Source: JAPLJC01 sp963697965 (GTDB lineage: Bacteria > Desulfobacterota > Desulfobaccia > Desulfobaccales > 0-14-0-80-60-11). Taken from it: a DNA stretch of 64,000 nucleotides. The position numbers and the translations under genes are program-made. The DNA is taken from the NCBI GenBank assembly GCA_963697965.1, contig OY969108.1:1488001-1552000 (forward strand), written 5' to 3'. This document shows, piece after piece, positions 50,437 to 63,179 of the stretch. Position 1 is the stretch's first letter, and the number at the start of each line of letters is the position of its first letter. Under the pieces are notes generated by a model that was given only the letters and a program-made list of their open reading frames with translations, was not told where the DNA came from and ran no database searches.

Positions 50437-50935
50437 ATACCGAATAAGCATAGATACGAATTGAGCATTGTATATTTGAGAGGGGAACGAGGTTGGGGGG
50501 CGAAGAAACGCCCTTACGACTGCACAGGCTGGAAGCCTGTGCCACCAGAAATCCGTCATGACCTCCCTTTTTCAAGGGGGGAATTGGAGGATGGCGGGCG
50601 GGACGCCTGCCGTAGAAATAAGCAGGGGCGAGAAGGCTGTCCCCAAAAAACTCGAAACCAGGTGGCCCGGCGGGTCGCCCCTACGGGAATTGGGGCTGGC
50701 TAGGGAAAGGGCGGACACATGGGTCCGCCCCTACGGCTTCAGAGGGTGGAAGCCTCTGCCTCAAAAATTCGAAAGTGGAAATTGGGCGACCCGGCGGGTC
50801 GCCTCTGCCAATTCCGTATCGACATTTTCCTCAAAAAATTGCTTGCGCTTTAATTTTGCCATGATAAATTAGTTCGGTTAATGGATGGCCGGGCCGGGTT
50901 GCCCCCATAGGGCGAAAAAAGCTTGGCCGCACCCC
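50437..50935. repeat. Cluster of palindromic repeats before the rrn operon
   Basis: Includes CACAGGCTGGAAGCCTGTG (50523-50541), GGCCCGGCGGGTCGCCCC-TAC (50664-50684), GGGCGGACACATGGGTCCGC-CCCTAC (50710-50735) and GGGCGACCCGGCGGGTCGCC (50785-50804), all families seen elsewhere in the window. No gene. Confidence 0.8.
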
Positions 50936-50964
50936 TTGACAGAATGTTAGGGATCGGTTACAAA
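50936..50964 (+). promoter_or_regulatory. rrn promoter P1
   Basis: TTGACA (50936-50941), 17-base spacer, TACAAA (50959-50964). Confidence 0.7.
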
Positions 50965-51005
50965 CTCAAGTGCCGCAGGGCAATCCGCGGATGGAAAGCG
51001 GGGGC

Positions 51006-51033
51006 TTGACAGTAGCGGCAAAGTTCCTATAAT
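51006..51033 (+). promoter_or_regulatory. rrn promoter P2
   Basis: Perfect TTGACA (51006-51011) and TATAAT (51028-51033) with a 16-base spacer, about 60 bases before the 16S start. Confidence 0.9.
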
Positions 51034-51048
51034 TTATGTGTGGGAACT

Positions 51049-51061
51049 TGCTCTTTGAAAA
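51049..51061 (+). promoter_or_regulatory. boxA antitermination site before 16S
   Basis: TGCTCTTTGAAAA matches the rrn boxA consensus; a second one, TGCTCTTTGACAA, lies before 23S at 53034-53046. Confidence 0.8.
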
Positions 51062-51097
51062 CTAAATAGTGAGCCCGAGTGCGAAAAACTCCAAGAT

Positions 51098-52664
<1,567 letters not shown>

Positions 52665-52803
52665 TGCTACCAAGCACAAAAAACTCGCCCTCGGGTCTCA
52701 CTATTTAGTTTTGAAGGAGCAAGCGCCGACAGCAGGCCAGCAAAGGAGCTCTATGCCTCGGTCTGAGGCCCTCGCCTCCAGGCTGATTTTCTTTCTCTGC
52801 GGA

Positions 52804-52882
<79 letters not shown>

Positions 52883-52889
52883 TTACCAT

Positions 52890-52965
52890 GGGGGTGTAGC
52901 TCAGCCGGAAGAGCGCCTGCTTTGCACGCAGGAGGTCATCGGTTCGAATCCGTTCACCTCCACCA
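52890..52965 (+). tRNA. tRNA-Ala (UGC)
   Basis: 76 bases, seven bases after tRNA-Ile: acceptor GGGGGTG with CACCTCC, anticodon loop TTTGCAC, T loop GGTTCGAATCC, encoded CCA. Ile-Ala is the standard bacterial spacer pair. Confidence 0.96.
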
Positions 52966-52970
52966 AATTA

Positions 52971-52999
52971 GTAGGGGCGGGTTTAAAACCCGCCCCTAC
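52971..52999. repeat. Perfect 29-bp palindrome in the 16S-23S spacer
   Basis: Arms GTAGGGGCGGGTTT and AAACCCGCCCCTAC around one A. Same length and ends as the palindrome at 13846 but a different core. It would form a strong hairpin in the pre-rRNA between tRNA-Ala and 23S. Confidence 0.95.
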
Positions 53000-53103
53000 A
53001 GAAGATTTCCCGGGATGTTATTTAAGACCCCGGTGCTCTTTGACAACTGAATCTGGAAGTGAAGAGAAGGTCCTTAGGAGTTTCCCAAGGCAAGAGGGTT
53101 TAT

Positions 53104-56115
<3,012 letters not shown>

Positions 56116-56293
56116 TATTCTCTCTTGTCTTCGGTAACTGTTAAGGACTTCTCTGCTTCCAGATCAGTTGGTTTTATTGGCATCCTGAGTGCAGGATCCA
56201 GATTCTGCGGCGCCCACGGTGCCTCAGAAGGATAGGCCGGTTTAAGGTTTTGCTGACAACTGGCTCCTGAGTACTGATAACTGTCTCAAGGTT

Positions 56294-56409
56294 TCCGGTG
56301 GCCATGCCGCAGGGGTCACACCCGATCCCATCCCGAACTCGGTAGTTAAGCCCTGCAGGGCCGATGGTACTACGTGGGTGACTGCGTGGGAGAGTAGGAC
56401 GCCGCCGGA
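56294..56409 (+). rRNA. rrf: 5S ribosomal RNA
   Basis: 116 bases: TCCGGTGGCCATGCCGCAGG at the 5' end, the core CCCGAACTCGGTAGTTAAGC, and GCCGCCGGA at the 3' end, which pairs with the start. It lies 178 bases after 23S. Partial copies follow at 57034 and 57562. Confidence 0.96.
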
Positions 56410-56426
56410 TTTAATTTATAGCAGCG

Positions 56427-56458
56427 AGCCCGCCCCTTGACGGAGGCGGGCTTTTTTT
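56427..56458 (+). terminator. rrn operon terminator
   Basis: AGCCCGCC and GGCGGGCT around a ten-base loop, then TTTTTT. Near-identical copies are at 57073-57097 and 57768-57795. Confidence 0.95.
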
Positions 56459-56488
56459 ATTAGATTGTGCTTAGTGTAGCGAAAAACC

Positions 56489-56659
56489 TTGATACGACAT
56501 CTGTCCGAGCATGGTGCCTTCTTTCTCAGGGAAGGCGGTCGGCATTCCCTCTATCAGAGGGGAAACTTACGGACCTTGGTTCCCCGCCATAACGAAATAG
56601 TTGAGGAACTGGCCAGGAAGATTTGCAGAGACTTGGATATTCCATGGGTGAAACAATGA
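56489..56659 (+). CDS. hicA: HicA-family toxin (56 residues)
   Basis: A short frame starting at TTG and ending in the TGA that overlaps the ATG of the next gene. It reads LIRHLSEHGAFFLREGGRHSLYQ, then VPRHNEIVEELARKICRDLDIPW, the HicA double-stranded-RNA-binding fold with the catalytic His in GGRHS. Codons before the TTG read RKT after a TAG, as if the usual MKRKT start had been lost or replaced. There is no visible ribosome binding site. It pairs with the HicB-like gene at 56656. It lies directly behind the rrn terminator. Confidence 0.8.
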   Translation: MIRHLSEHGAFFLREGGRHSLYQRGNLRTLVPRHNEIVEELARKICRDLDIPWVKQ

Positions 56660-56877
56660 AATTCAGAGCTATGATCAAAAAAAGCGGTAACTGGTGGATC
56701 GGCTGGTTGATTGATCTTCCTGGGGCCAATGGCCAGGAAAAGACGCGGGAGGAATTACTGGAATCCTTAAAAATCGGGGCTGAGGATATGTTGAGCACCG
56801 CGGTTCCCTTTGAAGCCGAAGCCCAGATGACCACCATCGAAATTCCTGCACCAGAATGGACCTTGGAAAATCGGTAA
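56656..56877 (+). CDS. hicB: HicB-family antitoxin
   Basis: 73 residues from MKFRAMIKKSGNWWIGWLIDLPGANGQEKTREELLESLKIGAEDML. This is the HicB partial RNase-H fold that binds HicA; the end EIPAPEWTLENR lacks a clear DNA-binding domain. The ATG overlaps the hicA stop (ATGA), so toxin and antitoxin are coupled. A different HicBA pair with reversed gene order lies 250 bases downstream. Confidence 0.8.
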   Translation: MKFRAMIKKSGNWWIGWLIDLPGANGQEKTREELLESLKIGAEDMLSTAVPFEAEAQMTTIEIPAPEWTLENR

Positions 56878-56937
56878 ATAGGAAACAGAATTGAGGGGTC
56901 ACAGCCCATCCCCTCCGGAACCCGCTGGTAAGCCATT

Positions 56938-57100
56938 TTAGGTGGCGCAGGTCCCTGGCCTGTGAGCGCACAGGTTGAAAACCTGTGCCACCAGATAAAG
57001 GAATTGGTGGGCAGTGCCCACCCTACACAGAAGGCAGGACGCCGCCGGATTTAATTTATAGCAGCAAGCCCGCCCCTTGACGGAGGCGGGCTTTTTTATT
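56938..57100. repeat. Composite repeat fused to a 5S 3' end and a second rrn-type terminator
   Basis: CACAGGTTGAAAACCTGTG (56977-56995) with CCAGATAAAGGAA and GGTGGGCAGTGCCCACC (57006-57022), then GCAGGACGCCGCCGGATTTA and the spacer and terminator as after the real 5S gene (57035-57097). It is a direct repeat of 56394-56460 and encloses the first HicAB module. Confidence 0.85.
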
Positions 57101-57124
57101 ACCTTAGGCTCAGGAGAACTAGCC

Positions 57125-57349
57125 ATGTCCCACAAAGTCAGCATTGTCATCGAAAGAGATGATTCCGGTTATTACGCCTATTGCCCGGAATTGGAAGGCT
57201 GCCAGACTCAAGGGGATACCTTCGAAGAGGTCATGGCCAACATCAAAGACGCCATCGAGCTTTATCTGGAAACCTTGTCGGCAGAAGAAATTAAGGCTTC
57301 CTTGAGCAAGGAGATTCTTACCACTTCTTTAGAGGTTCAGGTTGTCTAA
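57125..57349 (+). CDS. hicB: HicB-family antitoxin, second module
   Basis: 74 residues from MSHKVSIVIERDDSGYYAYCPELEGCQTQGDTFEEVMANIKDAIELYLETL, a textbook HicB N-terminal domain. AGGAGA precedes the ATG; the upstream in-frame ATG at 57077 falls in the copied terminator. In this pair the antitoxin comes first. It ends by overlapping hicA by eight bases. It shares little sequence with the first HicB. Confidence 0.9.
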   Translation: MSHKVSIVIERDDSGYYAYCPELEGCQTQGDTFEEVMANIKDAIELYLETLSAEEIKASLSKEILTTSLEVQVV

Positions 57350-57539
57350 ACCGCCCCGGTTAACCGCGCCGGAGGCTGAGGCCATGCTCCTAAAAGCCGG
57401 TTATGAGTTGATCAGGAGCTCAGGCAGCCATAGGATTTATTTTAAAGAGGGCCGTAGAATTGTCATTCCTTTCCATGCCGGGAGGGACCTCCATCCCAAG
57501 ATAGTCAAACAGGTTTTGAAATTTCTGGAAGATACCTGA
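57342..57539 (+). CDS. hicA: HicA-family toxin, second module
   Basis: 65 residues starting at TTG: MSKPPRLTAPEAEAMLLKAGYELIRSSGSHRIYFKEGRRIVIPFHAGRDLHPKIVKQVLKFLE. This is the complete HicA/YcfA fold with catalytic His in GSHRIY. HicA toxins are mRNA endoribonucleases. It is translationally coupled to the HicB gene in front. A truncated 5S rRNA copy begins about 20 bases after its stop. Confidence 0.92.
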   Translation: MSKPPRLTAPEAEAMLLKAGYELIRSSGSHRIYFKEGRRIVIPFHAGRDLHPKIVKQVLKFLEDT

Positions 57540-57561
57540 TAACCAGGAATTGCCTTTGCTG

Positions 57562-57798
57562 CGAAGCCGGGTTCACCCCCGATCCCATCCCGAACTCGGT
57601 AGTTAAGCCCTATTTAGTGGCACAGGCCTCTGGCCGGTGATGCACAGGCTGGAAGCCTGTGCCACCAGATAAAGGAAATGGTGGGCAATGCCCACCCTAC
57701 ACGGAAAGGCAGGACGCCGCCGGCCAACAGGTTGAAAACCTGGGCCACTGGTAATTTCATAACAGAAAGCCCGCCCCTGGACAGAGGCGGGCTTTTTA
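57562..57798 (+). pseudogene. 5S rRNA remnant split by palindromic repeats, with terminator
   Basis: 57562-57611 copies the middle of 5S (CCCGATCCCATCCCGAACTC, GGTAGTTAAGCCCT). It is then interrupted by CACAGG and GTAGGG-family palindromes (57613-57706), resumes with the 5S 3' end GCAGGACGCCGCCGG (57708-57722), meets another CAGGTTGAAAACCTG element, and closes with an rrn-type terminator (AGCCCGCC, GGCGGGCT, T-run, 57768-57795). It is not functional as 5S. Confidence 0.8.
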
Positions 57799-57966
57799 TG
57801 GGCGGCAACTGATTCCGGCTGCGGCAGCACCGCGTCTCAGCATTTCTCCGGGTTTGGAGGCGCCCCTGGCCGGCTGGTGGCCGTCATCGCCGGGGCTAAA
57901 AGTTGCCAGCCCGATTCCCCCGAGCTGATCCGTCTTGCCCGGTTGTCCTTGGTTTGGGCGACCCAA

Positions 57967-58002
57967 TCACAGGCTGGAAGCCTGTGCCACTGTCGCCCCT
58001 AC
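57967..58002. repeat. CACAGG palindrome with CGCCCCTAC tail
   Basis: CACAGGCTGGAAGCCTGTG followed by CCACTGTCGCCCCTAC, next to the yihY stop; nearly the same at 59535-59572. Confidence 0.8.
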
Positions 58003-59369
58003 GTCTGATTTCCCTTGGCTGATCCATCTTCCCCGGTGGTTCCCCAGGACTCCACTACTTCCCTGAGGGTTGGGGATGGCGCCGCGGCCGGGGGCTCCGC
58101 CTGCAGCAGGCGGTCCAGGGCCGCGGCTAGCCCGGGGTCCACCTCCAAGGCTTGATTGATCGCGGCCGTACGTCCGCGCCGCAGGCACTCCAGGACCTCG
58201 GCCACGGTCACCTGGCTCAGCGGCAGGTTGGGCAGAAACTGGGGCGACCGCGCCCTTTTCTCGGGCGCCACCTGCACCACCAGATTGCAGTCCTCAAGCA
58301 TCTGGACCGCCCGCGCCGCCAGGTTGTTGCCCTGAGGCAGGATCTCCGCCAGTTCCTCCAGGGAGAGGGGCGGTTGCCGCCGGTGAAAGCGGGCGCTGAT
58401 GCTGAGCAGGGCCGCCAGGCCCAGGTACTCGTCCACCGGCTCCGGGGACGGGGGCGGCCGGCGGAACTCCCGGGTGAGACAGTCCAGGTTCTGGTGGGCA
58501 AAGGCCACCTCGGTGCCGAAGAGCAGGATGAGCCAGCACCAGAACATCCAGATAAAGATGAAGAGCAGATTATAGAGGGTGCCGTAAATAGCGTTGTAAT
58601 AGGCCGAGCGCCCCTGGAGCGCAATGAACAGCCACTGGGCCAACTGCCAGACGCTGCCTCCCACCACCCCGCCCAGGACCGCGGACCAGAAACGGACCCG
58701 GGTATTGGGCATCACCAGGTAGATGAAGATAAAGGCCAGCCACAGCACCCCCAGGGAGACCAGCCAGCGGGTGGCGGTGAAGAAGATTAGGGGCAACACT
58801 GCCGCCAAAAAGTCATGGATACCCAGATGAATGCTCAGGAAGGAGGTGGAGAGGGAGAGGGCCACTGCCATGAGGATGGGAAAGAGCAGGAAGATACTCA
58901 GGTAGTCGCTGACCTTGCGGCTCCAGGCGCGGCTTCGGCTGACCCGCCAGATCTTATTGAAGGCCTTCTCCACGTTGGTCATGATGATGACCAGGTCACC
59001 CAACAGGGCCACCACCGCGAAGACTCCCAGGGAGGTCACCCTGATACTTTCGATGTAATGCAGGATCTGGTTGACGAAATCCTTGGAGCCGGGGGCCAGG
59101 TTCTCCAGGAAGTAGGTGGCCAAAAGGCGAGGCATGCCCATGGCCTGGAGGATGGCGAAGAGCAGGGCGAACAGGGGGATAAAACCGAGAATGGTGGCGT
59201 AGGCCAGGGCCGAGGAGCGCACCAGGGACTGGTTCTGGAAGAGGCCGCGAACGGCCAGGATCAGGACGCGGAGGAACTTGCAGGGCAAGAGCACAGCCGG
59301 CCGGTGGTCTTCGTCCTCCCAGAGACGGCGCCGGAAAAAATCATCAACGCTGCTCAGTAGCTGGCCCAA
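57999..59369 (-). CDS. YihY/BrkB-family membrane protein with C-terminal winged helix-like part
   Basis: 456 residues. Six transmembrane helices of the YihY family (SSALAYATILGFIPLFALLFAI, LGVFAVVALLGDLVIIMTNVEKAFNKIWRV, PNTRVRFWSAVLGGVVGGSVWQLAQWLFI, IYGTLYNLLFIFIWMFWCWLILLFGTEVAFA). The family was once called RNase BN but is now seen as an inner-membrane protein of unclear role. The cytoplasmic tail (about 315-430) includes LSLEELAEILPQGNNLAARAVQMLEDCNLVV, a winged-helix-like module found in some members. The end is Pro/Ala-rich. Confidence 0.9.
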   Translation of the reverse strand: MGQLLSSVDDFFRRRLWEDEDHRPAVLLPCKFLRVLILAVRGLFQNQSLVRSSALAYATILGFIPLFALLFAILQAMGMPRLLATYFLENLAPGSKDFVNQILHYIESIRVTSLGVFAVVALLGDLVIIMTNVEKAFNKIWRVSRSRAWSRKVSDYLSIFLLFPILMAVALSLSTSFLSIHLGIHDFLAAVLPLIFFTATRWLVSLGVLWLAFIFIYLVMPNTRVRFWSAVLGGVVGGSVWQLAQWLFIALQGRSAYYNAIYGTLYNLLFIFIWMFWCWLILLFGTEVAFAHQNLDCLTREFRRPPPSPEPVDEYLGLAALLSISARFHRRQPPLSLEELAEILPQGNNLAARAVQMLEDCNLVVQVAPEKRARSPQFLPNLPLSQVTVAEVLECLRRGRTAAINQALEVDPGLAAALDRLLQAEPPAAAPSPTLREVVESWGTTGEDGSAKGNQT

Positions 59370-59534
59370 TTCCGGGACCCCTCCTGGGGCGGTTTGCGGT
59401 TAACAGATAATGGGAAGCTCAAATCTCTCGCGGAGAGATCCACATTCCCTGGGGCGGCCAGAGCCTACCCTGGCAGCCTGCGCCACAGTTGCCCCTTCGA
59501 TATCTTTTTCGAAACTCAAAAGTGGGCGACCCAA

Positions 59535-59572
59535 TCACAGGCTGGAAACCTGTGCCACTGTCGCCCCTACAA
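59535..59572. repeat. CACAGG palindrome copy
   Basis: CACAGGCTGGAAACCTGTG then CCACTGTCGCCCCTAC; same element as at 57967, in the gap between yihY and the lipoprotein gene. Confidence 0.8.
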
Positions 59573-59588
59573 CTCGATCCCTTCGATG

Positions 59589-60254
59589 CTACTTGACCAA
59601 GCCCTGAACCAGGGGGGCCTGCCCGTTGATTTCCACGGGCACCGCCTTGCCGGTGTTTTCGCCGAATTTCTGGAAGTCGGCCAGCAGCAAGTAATTGACA
59701 CCCAGCCGCAGATCCGCGGAAGTCCCGGTACTCCGGGCCTCGCCCACCCACAGGGCGCGAAACTCGCCCTTCTGCCGATAGTATTCGCCGTCCACGACGT
59801 TGATCAGGAGCCAGCGATCATAAAGGGTCTCCGGGGGGTAATAAGAGAAATAGGGCGCCGCAAAGAAATAAGAATGGGGCCAGCCGAAGCCGCCGCCCCA
59901 GCCCCAGCCGTAGTAATCAGGCATGGGCACGGGGGCAATGCCTCCCGAGCCAATGCCGTAGCTGAAGAACAGGTAATACTGCGCCTTCTCATAGGCGGCT
60001 ATCTGATAGCCCCGCTGCTCCAGAAGTTTGACGATCTTCTCCTTGATCTCCTTTTCCAGCAACGGGTTCTTGGCCTCCCGGTTTTCGATGATGAAAAAGC
60101 TGCCTCCCGGGGCGATGGCCGCTGGCGCCGCCAAGTCGGTGTAGCCGTTGACGTTGACCTGGTAAGGGGGCGGGGCGCAGCCCCCCAGACAGCCAGCCGC
60201 CAGCAGCAAAAGCAGGGCCGGGATGGTCCTGGGCCTGGGAATGGGCCGGACCAT
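59589..60254 (-). CDS. Lipoprotein, DUF4136-like
   Basis: About 221 residues from MVRPIPRPRTIPALLLLLAAGCLGGC; the frame extends 15 codons upstream without a better start. The signal peptide and a lipobox (LLAAGC or CLGGC) predict a lipid anchor. The body has GGSFFIIENREAKNPLLEKEIKEKIVKLLEQRGYQIAAYEKAQYYLFFSYG and a Gly/Trp/Tyr-rich turn (DYYGWGWGGGFGWPHSYFF), then WLLINVVDGEYYRQKGEFRALWVGEARS. This recalls DUF4136-type envelope lipoproteins. It lies 47 bases after the coiled-coil gene at 60302. Function unknown. Confidence 0.75.
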   Translation of the reverse strand: MVRPIPRPRTIPALLLLLAAGCLGGCAPPPYQVNVNGYTDLAAPAAIAPGGSFFIIENREAKNPLLEKEIKEKIVKLLEQRGYQIAAYEKAQYYLFFSYGIGSGGIAPVPMPDYYGWGWGGGFGWPHSYFFAAPYFSYYPPETLYDRWLLINVVDGEYYRQKGEFRALWVGEARSTGTSADLRLGVNYLLLADFQKFGENTGKAVPVEINGQAPLVQGLVK

Positions 60255-60301
60255 CTGCGTCTTCCAAAAAAACCGGCTTAATCGGGTAGGTTTCTGCACG
60301 G

Positions 60302-60985
60302 CTATCTTTCTATGCGGGAAAGCATCTCCAGCAACCGGTCCTTGATTTCGGCAGGGGGTGGCAGCCGCGGCGGCGGGGGCAACTCCGCCTCGGTGAGCTG
60401 CCGCCGTTTGAAGCGCATGCGGGTAGACAGCTCCTCCCGCTCCGGAGACAACAGGCCCCCGGAAATCACCTCTCCCCGGCCCTCCATGGCCTCGATCTGG
60501 GCCGCCAGGAGGCCGAAGTCATATGATAGGTTAAACTTGTCGATGTCTTCATTGATGAGTTTCAGACGGTTGAGGATTTTTTCGTAATGTTCCCTGAGGG
60601 ATTCGCTGTCCCGGTAAAGCTGTTCGTAGAGGTCCAGGATCAGGTTGCGGAAGCGGCGGCTGGCGGTGAAGCCCCGGCGGCGCTGATCTTTCAGGAGTTC
60701 CTGGCGCTCTCGCTCCGGCAGGGCGCAGTAGGTTTCATAAAAAGGCCATCCCTTGAGGTTCAAAACTTCCAGGAACTGGCCGCAGCCGGTCTCGGAGCCC
60801 ACGGCCTGAAAAAGGGCCATGAAATGGCGGCCCAGCAGCTCAAACTCCTTGCGGTAGGACTCGGTTTCCTGGCGCAGTAAATCGAGATCTTCTTCCAGGT
60901 TGACCCGGTCGGCGAAGTAGTTGTCGACGATCTCCTTCTTGATCTGCACCCTTAAGGATTCGAGGACGCGGTCGGAATCGTCCAT
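60302..60985 (-). CDS. Hypothetical coiled-coil protein
   Basis: About 227 residues from MDDSDRVLESLRVQIKKEIVDNYF, whose ATG has GAGG upstream (the longer start at 61018 lacks one). It is mostly helical with coiled-coil stretches (VNLEEDLDLLRQETESYRKEFELLGRHFMALFQAVG; YEQLYRDSESLREHYEKILNRLKLINEDIDKFNLSYDFGLLAAQIEAMEG) and a Pro-rich end. No family is recognised. It lies 88 bases after ricT on the same strand and probably belongs to the holB-ricT transcription unit, but its function is open. Confidence 0.6.
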   Translation of the reverse strand: MDDSDRVLESLRVQIKKEIVDNYFADRVNLEEDLDLLRQETESYRKEFELLGRHFMALFQAVGSETGCGQFLEVLNLKGWPFYETYCALPERERQELLKDQRRRGFTASRRFRNLILDLYEQLYRDSESLREHYEKILNRLKLINEDIDKFNLSYDFGLLAAQIEAMEGRGEVISGGLLSPEREELSTRMRFKRRQLTEAELPPPPRLPPPAEIKDRLLEMLSRIER

Positions 60986-61073
60986 GCTAACCTCGCTGAG
61001 CCATTCTCGGAAGCCCAATTAAATTGATGCCATTTTTGGTAAAGATGCAGCGCTGTAGGGTTGTGACGCCGGC

Positions 61074-61889
61074 TTAACTGGAGTCCGCCGGGGTGTCGCC
61101 GGCGTTGAGGTCCGCCAGGGGCACTTCCACCTCTTGCCTGTCCTCCATTTCCAGGGTCACGGTTTCCCGGATCAGGTTGTAGCGGATGATCTTGCCTTCC
61201 CCGGCCGGGGTCTGGATGCGCTTGCCCACCCTGGGCAGGTGTTTTCTGACATCCTGATAGGCGGCATATTCGTAGGTGAGGCAGCACATCAAGCGGCCGC
61301 AGATACCGGAGATCTTGTTGGGATTGAGGCTGAGCTGCTGTTCCTTGGCCATGCGGACACTGACCGGCTCAAAGTCCCTGAGGAAGGAGGAGCAGCAGAG
61401 CCCCCGTCCGCAGATTCCCAGGCCGCCCACCATCTTGGCCCGATGGCGTACCCCGATCTGGCGCAACTCGATGCGGATGCGGAACTCCTGCACCAGGTCC
61501 TTGACCAGTTCCCGGAAATCGACCCTGCCTGGGGCGGTGAAGTAAAAAATGACCTTGGAGGCGTCGAAGAGGGCGTCCACCTGCACCAGGTAGATGGGCA
61601 GGCGGTGGGCCTGGACCCGGCGCAGGCAATGCTCCCAGGCCCGTTTCTCCAGGGCCCGGTTCTTTTCCTCCTGCAGCAGGTCCTCAGGAGTGGCCAGGCG
61701 CACCATGCCCTTGATCTGGTCCGGGAACAACTGCGGGTCGGCGTCACCGAAGACCGTCTTCACCCTCCCCAGCTTCAGGCCATGGTCGCTTTGCACCACC
61801 ACCCGGTCGTTGGGTTTGATCTCCACCCCGCCGGAGTCCAGGAGGCAGCAGGGAAAACCGGGGCCCAGGCAAACCTTAGCGAGCGGCAT
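61074..61889 (-). CDS. ricT: PSP1 domain protein (RicT/YaaT-like)
   Basis: 271 residues. The PSP1 family core: YFTAPGRVDFRELVKDLVQEFRIRIELRQIGVRHRAKMVGGLGICGRGLCCSSFLRDFEPVSVRMAKEQQLSLNPNKISGICGRLMCCLTYEY. The two GICGR-x(2)-CC blocks supply Cys ligands for the Fe-S cluster of the Ric complex in Bacillus, which helps RNase Y processing; whether the same holds here is inference. The gene overlaps holB by 14 bases, the same neighbourhood as in Firmicutes and many other bacteria. Confidence 0.9.
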   Translation of the reverse strand: MPLAKVCLGPGFPCCLLDSGGVEIKPNDRVVVQSDHGLKLGRVKTVFGDADPQLFPDQIKGMVRLATPEDLLQEEKNRALEKRAWEHCLRRVQAHRLPIYLVQVDALFDASKVIFYFTAPGRVDFRELVKDLVQEFRIRIELRQIGVRHRAKMVGGLGICGRGLCCSSFLRDFEPVSVRMAKEQQLSLNPNKISGICGRLMCCLTYEYAAYQDVRKHLPRVGKRIQTPAGEGKIIRYNLIRETVTLEMEDRQEVEVPLADLNAGDTPADSS

Positions 61890-62973
61890 CTGACCGTCCT
61901 CGGTGTTGCAGGCGCAGCCCCAGGATGTCCAGGGTCAACTCCGGGTTGAGATTGGCCTGAAGATGGCGCTGGGCCGTGCCCAGGGCGGCAAATTGCCGGA
62001 ACAACCTCGCCAAGGGGGCAGCCGCCTCCCGGGCTATCTCCGGCAGCAGGTCCTGATGGGCCAGCAGGGATTCCGGGGCCCGGAAACGATAGAGGAGCAG
62101 GTCCCGATACCAGAGTTGGGCCAGGGACAGGAAATGATCCTGGTCAGGTCGGCTCCTGGCCAGGCGCTGGGCCCAATCGAGCGCCAGGCTGGCCGAGCCG
62201 CCTTCGATTCCCTCCAGGTCGGCCAGCACCTGGCGGCGCTGGGCCAGGATGGCCTCCGGGTCCAGGTTGAGGGCCCGCCCCAGGGAGCCGCCGCTCAAGG
62301 CCGCCAGCAGCCGGGCCTGGGGCGGCGCCAGCCCCCGGCGCTCCTCGAGTTCCCGGGCCACCAGGGCGGCGGGCAGTGGGACGAAGGAAAGCTTGTGGCA
62401 GCGGGAAACCACGGTGGGCAGCAGGTCTGCCTCCACCTGGGCGGTGAGCACCAGGAGATGCCGCTCCGGCGGCTCCTCCAGGGTCTTCAGCAGGGCGTGG
62501 GCCGCCGCTTCGTTATAGCCGGTCAGGGCTTCCGCCGGCTTGATCAGGGCCACCCGCCAGCCGCCGCCGAAGGGAGGAAAAACGGTGAGGCGGCGGAAAT
62601 CCCGGATCTGCTCGATCTTGATCTGGGGCTTTTGGTAAGATAGGGACTCCAGGGTTGGGGTGATCACCAGAAAGTCCGGATGAACGCCCGCGGCCAGCCT
62701 CCGGCAGGAGGGGCAGGCGCCGCAGGCGTCACCGTCTGCCAACGGTTCCTGGCAGTTGAGGGCCGCAGCCAGGGCCCGGGCCGTGGATGCCTTGCCCACC
62801 CCTTCCGGGCCCAGGAACAGGTAGGCGTGGGCCAGCCGGCCTTTTTGGGCGGCGGTCTTCAGGTGGGAGATCAGCCACTCCTGGCCGATAATCTCCCGGA
62901 AGGTCATGGGGCCCGTAGGCGCCAGGGCCGGGGGGGGAGGGGCAGTGGCCTTATTTTTCTTAGGGTTCGCCAT
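61876..62973 (-). CDS. holB: DNA polymerase III delta-prime subunit
   Basis: 365 residues. The clamp-loader AAA+ features are clear: FREIIGQEWLISHLKTAAQKGRLAHAYLFLGPEGVGKASTARALAAAL (modified P-loop), zinc knuckle CGACPSCRRLAAGVHPDF, QIRDFRRLTVFPPFGGGWRVALIKPAEALTGYNEAAAHALLKTLEEPPERHLLVLTA with sensor 1, and the TVVSRCHKLSF motif. It loads the beta clamp together with delta and tau. An N-terminal Pro/Ala tail precedes the domain. It overlaps ricT. A heptamer array starts just upstream of its ATG. Confidence 0.93.
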   Translation of the reverse strand: MANPKKNKATAPPPPALAPTGPMTFREIIGQEWLISHLKTAAQKGRLAHAYLFLGPEGVGKASTARALAAALNCQEPLADGDACGACPSCRRLAAGVHPDFLVITPTLESLSYQKPQIKIEQIRDFRRLTVFPPFGGGWRVALIKPAEALTGYNEAAAHALLKTLEEPPERHLLVLTAQVEADLLPTVVSRCHKLSFVPLPAALVARELEERRGLAPPQARLLAALSGGSLGRALNLDPEAILAQRRQVLADLEGIEGGSASLALDWAQRLARSRPDQDHFLSLAQLWYRDLLLYRFRAPESLLAHQDLLPEIAREAAAPLARLFRQFAALGTAQRHLQANLNPELTLDILGLRLQHRGRSDAAR

Positions 62974-62976
62974 GTT

Positions 62977-63178
62977 AGTAGCCAGTAGTCAGTAGTCAGT
63001 AGTCAGTTTCCGTAGGGTGCGTCTTACGCACCGTTAATCGTAAGATGCTAATATGGTTGGCGCGTAAGACGCGCCCTACAACTTTCTTATGGGTATTCAT
63101 GTTATTGAAATAGTAATCAGTAATCAGTTTCTTTACTGTTCTTGCCTTTACTGGCAACTGACTACTGACTACTGCCTT
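62977..63178. repeat. Heptamer arrays and palindromes between guaA and holB
   Basis: Four AGTAGTC units (62977-63008), GTAGGGTGCGTCTTACGCAC (63012-63031) with the mirrored GCGCGTAAGACGCGCCCTAC (63060-63079), AGTAATC units (63112-63132) and the inverted ACTGACT units (63160-63175). Confidence 0.8.
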
Positions 63179-63179
63179 T

